DNA of 64,000 nucleotides from Candidatus Poribacteria bacterium (GCA_958295945.1 OY282386.1:3528204-3592203), one strand, 5' to 3'; positions 18,324 to 28,907 are shown, counted from the stretch's first letter. Notes: generated by a model from the sequence alone, not told the origin. Numbers and translations: made by a program.

Positions 18324-19349
18324 ATGCGTTTATTTTGTCTGTTATCTTTCACTATCATTTTAGTGATAACAGGTGCAGTTGTTGATACTGAGGCTAATGA
18401 GGGGAAGTTGGTCTTTGCTATCAAAGAACCGCTACAAAATGAAGATGGATTCCGCGCAACAACCAAAACTTTGGAGAGAGGTAAGGATGTATCAAATTGG
18501 TGGGAATTCCATCAATATAATATCGGTATAATGAATCCAGATGGCACGGATTTTAAACGACTCACTGATGATGGTTTATCACGTAAACCAAGATTGTCAC
18601 CTGATGGTGAGGCAATTGCTTACATTTCTGGTGTGAATAGAGAAAAATCTTTATATATGATGTGGACAGACGGTTCTGAAAAAACGCAAAGGCTTAAGAA
18701 AATCTATAACATACACGATTTCTGGTGGTCTGCTACCAGCCACGCTGTCCTCGTTGTTGTTGAAATTGATCGTCCCAAAGATAGACTTGAGAACTGGATC
18801 GTTCCTATAAATGGAGATTTAAGCAAATGGAGAACAAGGTATTGGGCAAAGGGATGGTTACATTGGGATGCAAAAGGTGAAAAGATTATTGAACCGAATA
18901 GAAGATTGATTGAAGTGTTACCTGAAGGAATACAATGGCCCAAGTGGTCTCCCGATAAAAAATGGATAGCATTTCTGACCGATGGCGTTCTGGCACTCGC
19001 TGAACCGGATGTCGTTAGTATGGGAAGAAGATGGTTTTTGCAGCGAAACGAACCTCCTTGTGCATACATTGAGGAATGGTCCCCTGATGGTAAACAGGTA
19101 TTGTTTTATACATCTGGTGAGATTTGTGTCGCAAAAGTTGAAAAAGGAAAATTCAAGAGTTATAGAAATCTGAGTCTTTATAGAGGACATTCAGCAACAT
19201 GGAACCCGGACGGAAGCGAGATCGCATTTATTGGTGGAGATAAAAATGGCAGACGAACCAGTGAAATTTTCGTGATAGATGTTAAAACGGGAAAGATGCA
19301 ACAGATTACCTCTACTACTCATGACTTCTTTGACCTACATTGGCAATAA
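18324..19349 (+). CDS. Secreted TolB-like beta-propeller protein
   Basis: 341 residues. Signal peptide (about 1-23). The remainder holds PD40/TolB-type blades marked by NPDGTDFKRLTDDG, LSPDGEAIAYIS, WSPDKKWIAFLT, WSPDGKQVLFYT and WNPDGSEIAFIGG. These repeats build a periplasmic propeller that usually mediates protein contact. No Pal-binding or peptidase domain is attached. Ribosome site AGGAAGG. It could act as a periplasmic scaffold or sensor; substrate unknown. The following RNase J gene starts 40 bp downstream, so they may share a transcript. Confidence 0.8.
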   Translation: MRLFCLLSFTIILVITGAVVDTEANEGKLVFAIKEPLQNEDGFRATTKTLERGKDVSNWWEFHQYNIGIMNPDGTDFKRLTDDGLSRKPRLSPDGEAIAYISGVNREKSLYMMWTDGSEKTQRLKKIYNIHDFWWSATSHAVLVVVEIDRPKDRLENWIVPINGDLSKWRTRYWAKGWLHWDAKGEKIIEPNRRLIEVLPEGIQWPKWSPDKKWIAFLTDGVLALAEPDVVSMGRRWFLQRNEPPCAYIEEWSPDGKQVLFYTSGEICVAKVEKGKFKSYRNLSLYRGHSATWNPDGSEIAFIGGDKNGRRTSEIFVIDVKTGKMQQITSTTHDFFDLHWQ

Positions 19350-19389
19350 GGATTACCAGAAACATATTTCATAGACAATACAATATTTT

Positions 19390-21114
19390 ATGACAAATTC
19401 TACACAGATAACAAATGAACAGAACGAAGAATTACACATGTCACAATCTGATTTAGATACTCACGTATCAATCATTCCGTTAGGTGGTTTAGGTGAATTC
19501 GGACTCAACATGATGGTATACGAGACCGAAAATGACATCATTGTCATTGATACAGGTTTCATGTTGCCTAATGCTGAGATGCCTGGAGTAGATCTGATAT
19601 TTCCCGATATTCACTATCTCATTGAACGAAAAGAAAAGGTTCGTGCAATACTACTCACACATGGTCACGAAGATCACATAGGAGCTTTAGCGTATGTTCT
19701 TCAGCAATTAGATGTGCCGGTTTACGGCACACAACTAACTCTTGCGATTGCAAGCGGAAGATTGAAAGAATACGGGGTATTGACCAAAGCATCCTTGAAC
19801 GCAATTAAACCTGGTGATAACGTTAGTTTAGGTGATTTCTCCGCTGAATTCATACATGTTACACATAGTATACCGGACTCAGTTGCAATCGCACTCCGAA
19901 CACCTGTTGGGGTGGTCGTGCATACAGGAGATTTTAAATTTGACGGTACACCAATTGATGGTAATCTGACTGATATTCAAACTTTAGCACGGTTGGGGAC
20001 AGAAGGTGTGCACTTACTACTCTCCGACAGCACAAACGCTAACTGGCCAGGACAGACTCCATCTGAACGTAGCATTTATGATGACATAGACAGCATCTAT
20101 CAAAAAACAGAACAGAGGTTGTTTCTTTGTACTTTTTCTTCAAGTCTACACCGTATCCAACAGTTCATTGATTTGGCAGTGAAGCATCGCAGGCTGGTTG
20201 CTGTTACAGGTCGTTCTCTTATCAACAATATCCGTATTGCCACTGAACTTGGACATCTCAAAATTAATCCTGATTTCCTAATTGATGCAAAAGATGCCGC
20301 TATGTTCAAACCCAATGAGGTAGTTATTTTGAGTACTGGTAGTCAAGGTGAACCTCGTTCAGCAATGGCATTGATTGCACTTGATAACCACCCATTTTTG
20401 AATGTTGAACCAAATGATACTGTTGTAATCTCCGCAAGAATCATTCCGGGAAATGAGAGATCCGTTGGTCATGTCATCAACCATTTACTGAGACGCGGTG
20501 TGAAAATATTCCATGAACGCAATGCAAATGTTCATGTTTCTGGTCACGGTTCAAGTGAAGACCTTAAACTTATGTTGAATTTATTGCAACCAAAGTTTTT
20601 CATACCGATTCACGGTGAATATCAAAACCTTGTGCGACATGCAGAACTTGCTGAATCTGTCAGTATTCCAAGAAAAAATATAAATGTAGCAGAAGATGGT
20701 GAACTTATTCAACTTACATCTGATTCATGTGAAGTGTTTGAACGACATGGACGTTCAGGAAGAGTGTTGGTGGATGGAAAACCAGAAATTGAACTTGAGG
20801 ATATAGTTTTAAGAGACAGAATTCAACTCTCACAAGATGGAATGGTAATTCCCATTATCGCGCTACACAGTGATGGCAGTGCAATTGCGACTGAACCTGA
20901 AATTATATCTCGCGGATTTGTCTATATGGACGAATCTGAAGAGCTTTTCAACGAAGCCAAAGAACTTACTCGCAATGTCATTGATAACTTAACAAATGAA
21001 CAGAAGCAGGAGACAGAAATAGTACAAGATGAGATTCGTGTTGCACTCCGCAAGTTATTTGCAAAGCAGATGCAACGGAGTCCATTGGTGCTACCAGTTG
21101 TTATGCGAGTATAA
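19390..21114 (+). CDS. rnj: Ribonuclease J
   Basis: 574 residues. Metallo-beta-lactamase/beta-CASP ribonuclease that trims and degrades RNA from the 5-prime end and also cleaves internally. Visible features: IIPLGGLGEFGLNMMVYE at the N-terminus, zinc-binding HGHEDH at 91-96, VHTGDFKFD, the SDSTNANWPGQTPSE signature, the beta-CASP segment VILSTGSQGEP and the late GHGSSEDLK and PIHGEYQNL histidine motifs. Length is near the family norm (about 555) with a short N-terminal extension. An alternative start at 19438 (MSQSDLD) would remove it; neither has a strong ribosome site. It converges with the WD40 gene, only 19 bp apart. Confidence 0.95.
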   Translation: MTNSTQITNEQNEELHMSQSDLDTHVSIIPLGGLGEFGLNMMVYETENDIIVIDTGFMLPNAEMPGVDLIFPDIHYLIERKEKVRAILLTHGHEDHIGALAYVLQQLDVPVYGTQLTLAIASGRLKEYGVLTKASLNAIKPGDNVSLGDFSAEFIHVTHSIPDSVAIALRTPVGVVVHTGDFKFDGTPIDGNLTDIQTLARLGTEGVHLLLSDSTNANWPGQTPSERSIYDDIDSIYQKTEQRLFLCTFSSSLHRIQQFIDLAVKHRRLVAVTGRSLINNIRIATELGHLKINPDFLIDAKDAAMFKPNEVVILSTGSQGEPRSAMALIALDNHPFLNVEPNDTVVISARIIPGNERSVGHVINHLLRRGVKIFHERNANVHVSGHGSSEDLKLMLNLLQPKFFIPIHGEYQNLVRHAELAESVSIPRKNINVAEDGELIQLTSDSCEVFERHGRSGRVLVDGKPEIELEDIVLRDRIQLSQDGMVIPIIALHSDGSAIATEPEIISRGFVYMDESEELFNEAKELTRNVIDNLTNEQKQETEIVQDEIRVALRKLFAKQMQRSPLVLPVVMRV

Positions 21115-21133
21115 GAATTTGACTTCTGTTGTA

Positions 21134-22054
21134 CTATTGATCAAGTTCCCACATCAACACAGAATGATCCTCGCTACCACTCGCTATTGTGTTACCATCA
21201 GGAGAAAAGGCGACACTTCTTACTGAACCGATGTGCCCCTTAAATTCTCTTTTCGTATCTCCATTTGTAGCATCCACAATGCGCACTGCTCCGTCTCTGC
21301 CTCCGATTGCGATTGTTTTGCCATCTGGCGAATATGTTGCTCCCCAGATATAGAACTTAAATTCTGCAAGTGTGCTTTTTTTACGAGTATTAAACGCATC
21401 CCATAACCGAACCGTTCCATCAGAACTTGCGGTTACTATCGTTGAGCCATCAGGTGAAAACCCGACTGTATTAACTACGTGTGTATGTCCTTTGAGTATT
21501 GTTTTGGATTGACCAGTAGCAGCTTGCCATAATATCACCGTTTCGTCAGAACTTGCAGTAGCAATTGTGCTTCCATCAGGTGAATATGCGATACTCCTAA
21601 TTGAACCCGAATGACCTTTGAGTGTAGCTCTTGCTTCTTCTGTAGCAACATCCCACAGTATACCAATGTTATCCGCACCTCCACTTGCAAGTGTGTTACC
21701 ATCAGGTGAATACGCTAATGCTCTCACGTAGTCTCTATGTTCTGAGAGAGTTACTTTTGGGAGACCAGCATCACTTTCCCATAACCATATTTCTTCATAA
21801 CTTCCAGAAGCGACTGTGTCTCCATCTGGAGAATATACAATACTCCAAACATACTCTGTATGTCCCGCAAGTAGACTGACCTCCTCACCTGATTGTGTAT
21901 CATATATCCACGTTCCAATATCACCTGCAACAGCAAGCCTCGTGCCATCGGGAGAAAAGACGACATTACCAGTTATACTACTCTTGCCAAAGCGATTTTT
22001 GGCACCCTCAGGTAACTCCGATTGAGGTATCTCTTGACTAATTTCTGTGTTCAT
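21134..22054 (-). CDS. Cytoplasmic WD40-repeat protein
   Basis: 306 residues from the chosen ATG at 22054 (MNTEIS), which has an AAAGGA ribosome site; an in-frame ATG at 22072 lacks one. Seven WD40 blades are readable, each with an H-x-x-x-V-x-x-x-YSPDG-x-T-x-ASGS...W-D pattern (GHTEYVWSIVYSPDG, EHRDYVRALAYSPDG, GHSGSIRSIAYSPDG and so on). This predicts one closed seven-bladed propeller. There is no signal peptide and no fused catalytic domain, so it is likely an intracellular scaffold. The blades are similar to one another, suggesting recent internal duplication. Confidence 0.85.
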   Translation of the reverse strand: MNTEISQEIPQSELPEGAKNRFGKSSITGNVVFSPDGTRLAVAGDIGTWIYDTQSGEEVSLLAGHTEYVWSIVYSPDGDTVASGSYEEIWLWESDAGLPKVTLSEHRDYVRALAYSPDGNTLASGGADNIGILWDVATEEARATLKGHSGSIRSIAYSPDGSTIATASSDETVILWQAATGQSKTILKGHTHVVNTVGFSPDGSTIVTASSDGTVRLWDAFNTRKKSTLAEFKFYIWGATYSPDGKTIAIGGRDGAVRIVDATNGDTKREFKGHIGSVRSVAFSPDGNTIASGSEDHSVLMWELDQ

Positions 22055-22297
22055 CAAATCTATTCCTTTCATTTATTTTCTTCATCACTGTTAACTATAT
22101 CACACAAATACGAATTAAACAATACTCAATGTCTTAGTGTATCTTGACTGTTGCCTACAATTATGTTAATATAATTACGAACAATTCAAATATGAAAATG
22201 TTCGGTGTTTGCAATAATGTTTCATAAATTATTCGATTTACCCTAATAAAAAAACTTACCTCAGAAAAATCATAAATATAAATTTTGGAGTAAACTG

Positions 22298-23935
22298 ATG
22301 AAATGCACATTGATGAAAACTCTTATAATTCTGTTTTTTGTGAGTTTTACTCATACATTAAACGCTGCATCGATTGATGATTTTATACCCTATGATAGTT
22401 TTTTGTTTCTCAAATTGAATGGACTTAACGGAATTCCTAACACAATTGAAGACAATGAAATAACTGGAATATTGAATGTATTGGGAACATCAGATATTTT
22501 TGATCTATTTGGTAACAGTAGCGGTTTGGCAATCTGGTTGGATAAAAAACATCGTGTCAATGCAACTTATGTTGTAGATACTAAAGGTGACATGGTACTG
22601 ATCCAACGTTTGAAAAAAATCGCACCAAGAATTTTCGGTGTGTTTGCAACTACGCGCAAACAGGACGCAGGAAAACACAGATCAATCCAATATAGCGAAC
22701 TCAATTTAGATAAAAATAAAATACTATTCGGTTATGTTGATGAGTTCTTTGTAATGGGTGTTGGTGAACGTAGTTTTAAGACTGTAATAGATACATACCA
22801 AAATAAATCTCCTTCAATTTTGGAAAATGAGCGTTTTGTTGAAGCAACACAAAAAACAGGTTCTGGAGATATTTTTGCTTACGCAAATATAGCATCCTTT
22901 GATAATGAGAAAAAACAGAATGCTCTAATGTCTTGGAAAAAAGTAATGGAAGAACTTTCACCTTTCACCTATATCTCAGCAACATTAAATCTTCGGGATC
23001 CGGGAAAATTCCTGAAAGTTTATGCACCTTTTACTCAAAATGCACTTCAAAACATAGAGGAAAAACTACCAATTCAGACACAGATGACACATACTTTGGA
23101 TTCAAAGAAAACAATCCGATCCATGTCTGGAAAAGATGATCTTTTCATTGCCATATCACCGATTGTTACACAAACACTCTGGTCTCTACTACGTGGATAT
23201 ATAGAGCAGAATGCTGATGGTGACTTTTATGATGCTCTTAGTTTTTTTGAAGGAGAATATAACACGGATTTTTATGAAGATGTGATGCCAGCACTTACTG
23301 GAGAAGTAGCTTTGTCAATTTCTAAGTTTGAGCCATTTTTGACCCCAATAAAGAAGGGTTCGATTCTATCATTTCAGGTCTCGTTGGATTCAGATGGGAA
23401 CTCTGAAATACTGAAAAGTCCCATTGAACGATTTGGGGTCATTTTCAGTAGCATCAACCCCGCCAAATGGAATGAGTTTAATAATGCATTGGCTAATATA
23501 GGTGATACCTCAACAAAACAATTCTTTGAATATGGTGGCACGACGGTATCTCAAGTTGCTGACAGTGTTTACCTTTCAAACATCAATGAACTATCAATTG
23601 CAAGTTTTGGAGAAGACGATATAATATCATTGCTTGACACGTTGTCAGTAGATAGACAGTTTCCAATTGATATAGATCAAGTTGCCCAGACATCTATTGC
23701 TTGTTTTCAATTGAATCTTATTACGCTTTTGGAAGCATTACTCGGATCTGAACATATATCAAACCCAGATGATATAGTGTCATTGCTCGCGTGGTTGTCT
23801 GTTGAAGATAATGCACTTAGTGTACAAGCTTCCTTTTTAGATGACAAACCACCACTACACTCGTTGGTAAAATTTTCGGCTCCAGCAGTCAATGGCATTT
23901 TGTCGTCAATCACAAAGCCGTCAGGCCAAAATTGA
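22298..23935 (+). CDS. Secreted DUF3352-like protein
   Basis: 545 residues with a signal peptide (about 1-24, ending LNAAS). The sequence resembles DUF3352-type bacterial proteins: an early IDDFIPYDSFLFLKLNG, a central ALTGEVALSISKFEP, and a late SIACFQLNLITLLEAL. Function is unknown for the family; members are exported and often found as single genes. A GGAG ribosome site precedes the ATG. A MITE (23995-24108) follows directly. Confidence 0.6.
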   Translation: MKCTLMKTLIILFFVSFTHTLNAASIDDFIPYDSFLFLKLNGLNGIPNTIEDNEITGILNVLGTSDIFDLFGNSSGLAIWLDKKHRVNATYVVDTKGDMVLIQRLKKIAPRIFGVFATTRKQDAGKHRSIQYSELNLDKNKILFGYVDEFFVMGVGERSFKTVIDTYQNKSPSILENERFVEATQKTGSGDIFAYANIASFDNEKKQNALMSWKKVMEELSPFTYISATLNLRDPGKFLKVYAPFTQNALQNIEEKLPIQTQMTHTLDSKKTIRSMSGKDDLFIAISPIVTQTLWSLLRGYIEQNADGDFYDALSFFEGEYNTDFYEDVMPALTGEVALSISKFEPFLTPIKKGSILSFQVSLDSDGNSEILKSPIERFGVIFSSINPAKWNEFNNALANIGDTSTKQFFEYGGTTVSQVADSVYLSNINELSIASFGEDDIISLLDTLSVDRQFPIDIDQVAQTSIACFQLNLITLLEALLGSEHISNPDDIVSLLAWLSVEDNALSVQASFLDDKPPLHSLVKFSAPAVNGILSSITKPSGQN

Positions 23936-23994
23936 TGAGAGAACGAATTTAACTTTTATACCTTCAGAGATTACACATAAGACTCGCAATTCTA

Positions 23995-24108
23995 ATACCA
24001 TTTCCAATAGAAAACCCCGCATTTTTGTAGCACAAACTGCCAGTTTGTGCAGTCCTTCAAGAGATTCTTGACAAATGTTAATGGGACAAACATTTATAGA
24101 AATGGTAT
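23995..24108. repeat. MITE family C (ATACCATTTC ends)
   Basis: 114 bp with ends ATACCATTTC and GAAATGGTAT; internal sequence (a GCACAAACTGCCAGTTTGTGC palindrome) differs from the copy at 10054-10171. Confidence 0.8.
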
Positions 24109-24181
24109 AACTTTTTCACACTTTACCCCAGATAAGGTAGGAGCGGTTTCCCAACCGCTCCGATGCTACGAAATTCTGAAT

Positions 24182-24210
24182 TTGACATTCTTCTTAAATT
24201 CTGCTATAAT
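24182..24210 (+). promoter_or_regulatory. Consensus promoter of the restriction-modification gene
   Basis: Exact TTGACA at 24182-24187, 17-bp spacer, exact TATAAT at 24205-24210. Predicted start near 24217, giving a 39-nt leader to the ATG at 24256. Confidence 0.7.
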
Positions 24211-24255
24211 TTTATCTTTATCAGACAATTCCCATTAACACTTGAAGACATTGAA

Positions 24256-27200
24256 ATGATAACGAAAAACAACTTTAAAGACTTACTCAAAGTGCTTGAA
24301 TTCACAGAGGAAGGGAATACATTCCAAAAATTAGATGGTCAAGTAGATTTGAAAGTTGACTTTGATAAAAAAGAAATAATTTATCCTGAAGGGTTAGAAG
24401 TCCACGAACACCAAACATGTAACTTCTCACAGAATGAGAACTTTGTAGTTTTTGAGTGTGTGCATCGACTATTAGACAAAGGGTACAAACCCGAACATTT
24501 AGAACTTGAAAAACCATATAGGATTGGACACAGTGCAAGTGGTGGACGGTTTGATATATTAGTGAAAGACCATCAAGAGAATCCATTGCTGATCATTGAA
24601 TGTAAAACAGCAGGCGATCAGTTTGAAGATGCATGGGACAGAACACGGGAAGATGGAGGACAGTTATTCAGTTATGTTCACCAAGAAGCCGATACCAAAT
24701 ATCTATGTTTATACGCTTCCAGTTTTATTAACAATGAGTTAGATTATGAATACAAACTGATACCGCATTTTGACAATCAGCAAATTCTTGCAGAAGATAC
24801 AACACTGCTCTCCTTCAATAAGACTAACAAAGCGGAACACCGCTTTGCTGCTTGGCGCGACACTTACAAATTAGAATTCACAGAAGTCGGTATATTTGAA
24901 GATAGTATTCAACCGTACCATATCGGTAAAGATAATTACACCCTTTCTGAGGACACTAAACCTATTGATGTTGATGATAAAAAAGGAAAATACAATAAAT
25001 TCCGAACTATATTAAGAAAACACAATATTGCAAGAAGGGAAACAGCCTTTGAGGTTTTGGTTAATCTTTTTTTATGCAAGTTGGTTGACGAAGAAGAAAA
25101 CAGAGATGACCTTAAATTTTATTGGAATGGGCCCGCTTACGATAATTATTTCGATTTTGTTGATAGACTTCAAAACCTATATCAGAAAGGCATGCGTAAG
25201 TTCCTAAACGAAGAAATTAGTTATATTAGTCGTGAACAAATTGATGAAGCATTTTGGCCAGTCAAAAATGACCGTAACGCCACCAAGAAAAAGATTCATG
25301 ACTATTTTACGGAACTTAAATTTTTCTCCAACTCTGCGTTCTCATTTTTAGATACACACAATAAGAATTTATTCGACAGAAACACTGCTGTCCTGTCAGA
25401 AGTCGTGCAAATGTGGCAAGGGTTAAGACTCAAAACAGATGAACAAAACCAGTTTTTAGGTGATATGTTTGAGTTCTTTCTTGACAACGGTATTAAACAG
25501 TCCGAAGGGCAGTTTTTCACACCACTGCCTATCTGCAAATTTATTGTTTCCTCCTTACCACTTGCTCAAAAAATTGAGGAAAACTCTGAACCACTTAAAG
25601 CGATTGATTACGCCTGCGGCTCCGGACATTTTCTGAATGAATACGCTTACCAAATAAAACCTTTAGTTGAAAAACTGAATAGGGATATAAGCGATTACTA
25701 TAGCCAAATCACCGGCATAGAAAAAGAGGATCGCTTAGCAAAAGTCGCCAAAGTTGCAGCGTATATGCACGGACATGAACAAATAAAAATATTGGATGCA
25801 GACGCACTTGCATCTCATCCAGAAATACACCAGAAAAATTATGATGTCCTGGTAGCTAATCCACCCTTTGCAGTGGAAGGTTTTTTGCAGATCCTGAGCG
25901 ACGCGGACAAAGAAAGGTATCAACTCATTCAAGCTACAGGTGAAAATAGTAATACCAATAACATTGAATGTTTCTTTTTAGAACGGATTCATCACTTAAT
26001 GGCTCCCGGTGGAATAGTTGGTGTGATTGTCCCCTCCAGCATTTTGTCCAATACGGAAGCAGTTCACAATCGAACCCGTGAGATTCTGTTACAATTTTTT
26101 GATCTGGTGAGTATTGCCGAACTGGGAAGTGGCACCTTTGGTAAGACAGGTACCAATACAGTTGTGCTTTTTTTAAGACGGAAAGTAAAGGACCTTGAAC
26201 CCGCAGAGTATTACCGCAATCGGGTTGAGGACTTTTTTGAAGGTGATGAGGAAGGTGAAATATATCAAGACCATCCCTTGATAAAGGCATATTGTGAACA
26301 TATCCAAGTGCCTTATGAAGAATACATCAAACTTTTTGCCCAAACCAACCTTGAACCACTTTCTAACCTATTGGAATACGATATTTTTAAAGACTACAGA
26401 CAAGACTATGACCAAAGCACGGAAATTAAAAACCTGAAAAAATCCAATGTCTTCAAGAAAAAAGCATCAACGGAACAATCAGCAGAATTAGATCAACGTT
26501 TCATCGCTTACCTGCACAACATAGAAAAAGAAAAACTCTATTACTTCATTTTAGCACACAAGCAGGAGAATAAGGTGCTAATTGTCAATGCACCAAATAC
26601 CAACAAAGAACGGAAGCAATTTTTAGGTTATGAATGGAGCAGTGCCAAAGGCAGAGAAGGCATTAAATACGAGGGAGGCGAAACGGTAAACGATATTATC
26701 ACACCCTTATTTGACCCGAAGGATCCCGATAACAACGTAAAAATAAACACTGCAATTAAACGAAACTTTATCGGTCCAACCACCGACCCATTACCCGAGC
26801 ACTGCCACTATGCCAAACTTACCGATATGTTAAATTTCAGCCGCGTAGATTTTGATAAAATCATTAGCCTAACCCCTTCACAAAATACGGAAATAGAAAC
26901 ACAGCATCCATTAGTGAAGTTGGGAACTGAGATAGAAACGATTGAAACTGGAAATAGACCTAAAGGCGGCGTTGAAAATATAACAAGCGGTGCTTGGAGT
27001 TTGGGGGGTGAACATATACATCCTACAACTGGTATGGTTGACTTAAGTACCCCTAAATATGTTCCGTTAGACTTTTACCACGGCAGCACAAGAGGTATAT
27101 TACAAGAAAACGATATTTTGCTTTGCAAAGATGGGGCTTTAACCGGAAAAATTGCACTTTTAAGGGAAGAACTGAACAATGAAAATGCCATGGTGAATGA

Positions 27201-27993
27201 ACATGTTTTTCTTTTGCGGTGTGAGTCACAATTAAAACAGTCCTATATTTTTAACTTTCTTTTTTCTGAGAACGGTCAAAATCTACTAAAACAAAACATC
27301 ACAGGTTCCGCTCAAGGGGGACTGAATTCAACCAACCTTAGAGAAATAAAAATCCCCCTTCCACCTCTCCAAATCCAACAGCAGATTGTAGATGAGTGTG
27401 AGAAAGTGGATCAGCAAACTAACCAAGCGCGCCAAACCATCACCGAAGCCAGACAAGAAATTGAGGAAAAAGTGCAAGCAATTATCAATGCAGGGCATGA
27501 GATGAAAAAAATAGATAGGGTATTAACTTTGGAATATGGAAATTCTTTGCCAGAAAACAAAAGAATTAGTGGTGATTTTCCGGTTTACGGTTCAAATGGA
27601 ATCGTTGGAAGTCACAACGAGTTCTTAGTTAATGCACCTTGTATAATTGTTGGACGGAAGGGGAGTGCAGGGGAAGTCAACTGGTCTGATGAAAATTGCA
27701 CACCGATAGACACAACTTTTTACGTAAAATTGTTAGACGAAACGACTGCGGACTTAAAATTTACCTATCACATGTTAAAGTCATTAAACCTGCCTTCATT
27801 AAAAGGAGGGTCGGGTCCTGGAGGAATCAATAGAAACAATGTATATGCTTTACAAATTCCTATCCCGCAGCTTAATGTTCAACAGCAGTTAGCAGCAGAA
27901 GTTGAGCAATTAGAGGCAGAAATCACCGAGGCACAAACTGTAATTGACGAAGCCACTGACCGTAAAAATGCCATTCTCACAAAGTCCCTGTAG
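24256..27993 (+). CDS. Single-chain (type IIG-like) restriction-methylation-specificity enzyme
   Basis: 1245 residues. Three activities are fused. The N-terminal PD-(D/E)xK nuclease has Asp100 in GGRFDIL and Glu115-Cys-Lys117 in IIECKTAG. A HsdM-like N6-adenine methyltransferase follows, with GQFFTPLPICKF, motif I DYACGSGHFLNEYA at about 451 and catalytic NPPF at about 535. The specificity half carries two target-recognition domains, each closed by the helix-capping IPLPPLQIQQQIVDE and IPIPQLNVQQQLAAE segments. There is no helicase, so cleavage should not require type I translocation. Start taken at 24256 because the consensus promoter occupies the upstream in-frame stretch. It stands alone, as expected for an enzyme carrying its own methylase. 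Target site unknown. Confidence 0.9.
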   Translation: MITKNNFKDLLKVLEFTEEGNTFQKLDGQVDLKVDFDKKEIIYPEGLEVHEHQTCNFSQNENFVVFECVHRLLDKGYKPEHLELEKPYRIGHSASGGRFDILVKDHQENPLLIIECKTAGDQFEDAWDRTREDGGQLFSYVHQEADTKYLCLYASSFINNELDYEYKLIPHFDNQQILAEDTTLLSFNKTNKAEHRFAAWRDTYKLEFTEVGIFEDSIQPYHIGKDNYTLSEDTKPIDVDDKKGKYNKFRTILRKHNIARRETAFEVLVNLFLCKLVDEEENRDDLKFYWNGPAYDNYFDFVDRLQNLYQKGMRKFLNEEISYISREQIDEAFWPVKNDRNATKKKIHDYFTELKFFSNSAFSFLDTHNKNLFDRNTAVLSEVVQMWQGLRLKTDEQNQFLGDMFEFFLDNGIKQSEGQFFTPLPICKFIVSSLPLAQKIEENSEPLKAIDYACGSGHFLNEYAYQIKPLVEKLNRDISDYYSQITGIEKEDRLAKVAKVAAYMHGHEQIKILDADALASHPEIHQKNYDVLVANPPFAVEGFLQILSDADKERYQLIQATGENSNTNNIECFFLERIHHLMAPGGIVGVIVPSSILSNTEAVHNRTREILLQFFDLVSIAELGSGTFGKTGTNTVVLFLRRKVKDLEPAEYYRNRVEDFFEGDEEGEIYQDHPLIKAYCEHIQVPYEEYIKLFAQTNLEPLSNLLEYDIFKDYRQDYDQSTEIKNLKKSNVFKKKASTEQSAELDQRFIAYLHNIEKEKLYYFILAHKQENKVLIVNAPNTNKERKQFLGYEWSSAKGREGIKYEGGETVNDIITPLFDPKDPDNNVKINTAIKRNFIGPTTDPLPEHCHYAKLTDMLNFSRVDFDKIISLTPSQNTEIETQHPLVKLGTEIETIETGNRPKGGVENITSGAWSLGGEHIHPTTGMVDLSTPKYVPLDFYHGSTRGILQENDILLCKDGALTGKIALLREELNNENAMVNEHVFLLRCESQLKQSYIFNFLFSENGQNLLKQNITGSAQGGLNSTNLREIKIPLPPLQIQQQIVDECEKVDQQTNQARQTITEARQEIEEKVQAIINAGHEMKKIDRVLTLEYGNSLPENKRISGDFPVYGSNGIVGSHNEFLVNAPCIIVGRKGSAGEVNWSDENCTPIDTTFYVKLLDETTADLKFTYHMLKSLNLPSLKGGSGPGGINRNNVYALQIPIPQLNVQQQLAAEVEQLEAEITEAQTVIDEATDRKNAILTKSL

Positions 27994-28190
27994 GAAAAAG
28001 AACGGGAACGTTTTTTGTTTGATTTTCGGTTGTTTTTAGGGTATGATACTGTTGTTAATGGCCCTTAGTGATATATTTGATCAACGTGTCTACGAAAAAG
28101 ACCTATGATTAAATTGTACAGTTTTGGATGGTTCTGTGAAGCATGCTGGCAAGACGTGTATGCTATCCTGACATCTTTGCAGGAGGATAA

Positions 28191-28568
28191 ATGAAACTGG
28201 ACTTGGAATACCCTATGAAAACGATACTCGTCCTCTTAATACTTCACTCTGTGATTGTGATGCCTGCCCTCTGTCAAACACCACAGAATGCTGTAGAGAC
28301 TGAGATCGCAGTGATTAAGACTGAGATCAAGAATCTAAAAGAGAATGTCAAAAACGGCTTTGAAACTATTCAAAAGAATTTTGACAGACAAAATAACATC
28401 ATCATTGCCTGCATTGGTATCCCCTTGGCGATTCTTGCGATCAGTGCAACTGTGTGGGGCATATTAGCACATAAGCGAAGCAGAAAAGATTACACCCTCG
28501 AAAAGCAGATTGAAACGCTCACACAGGAAATCGAAACGCTCAAACAACATCGGATTGTAAACCCTTAA
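28191..28568 (+). CDS. Small membrane protein with coiled coil
   Basis: 125 residues. Hydrophobic signal-like segment (about 9-29, ending ALCQT), a heptad-rich stretch (ETEIAVIKTEIKNLKENV), a transmembrane helix (about 70-92, IIIACIGIPLAILAISATVWGIL) and a second coiled coil (LEKQIETLTQEIETLKQ) at the end. Excellent ribosome site GCAGGAGG. Domain layout suggests an oligomeric inner-membrane protein with ends on opposite faces. No family recognised, function unknown. Confidence 0.65.
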   Translation: MKLDLEYPMKTILVLLILHSVIVMPALCQTPQNAVETEIAVIKTEIKNLKENVKNGFETIQKNFDRQNNIIIACIGIPLAILAISATVWGILAHKRSRKDYTLEKQIETLTQEIETLKQHRIVNP

Positions 28569-28907
28569 TACTCCAGGTTGGCGAATTCCTACTGACAACT
28601 GACATCTATTAAATATTAAAGGCACGCACAATACCCGTCTACAACAACGAGATGAAACGCATTCTGAATGCTTTAACAGCATTTTCAAGCACGCAACCGC
28701 GGATTTTTCATGATCGGTATTTCCATTGGTGGGCATGGCTCTGAGCTGCTCGGTCTGACGATCCGCGATGCCTATCAAAACTGCAAGCCTGTCAGCAACT
28801 TATCTTTCAACAAATCCACCGTCAGTTACTCTGTCTCGTGATGCCACCGCTGTGAATTGCCGAAACAATTTTTTTATGGATAAACAAAACAAAGGTAAAG
28901 AAAAACG
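28569..28907. other. Intergenic region, possible coding remnant
   Basis: No supported gene. A short open frame (28710-28841, 43 codons from ATG, no ribosome site) and an adjacent open stretch in another phase look protein-like but match nothing recognised. They may be debris of a decayed gene. Confidence 0.35.

Larger units (their letters stand above)
23936..24255. other. Intergenic region: MITE, palindrome and R-M promoter
   Basis: Holds a family C MITE (23995-24108), a GGAGCGGTTTCCCAACCGCTCC palindrome (about 24139-24161) and the promoter at 24182-24210. Confidence 0.6.

Noticed and set aside
24163-24255. N-terminal extension of the restriction-modification protein
   Set aside because: It covers a consensus promoter at 24182-24210; translation must begin downstream.
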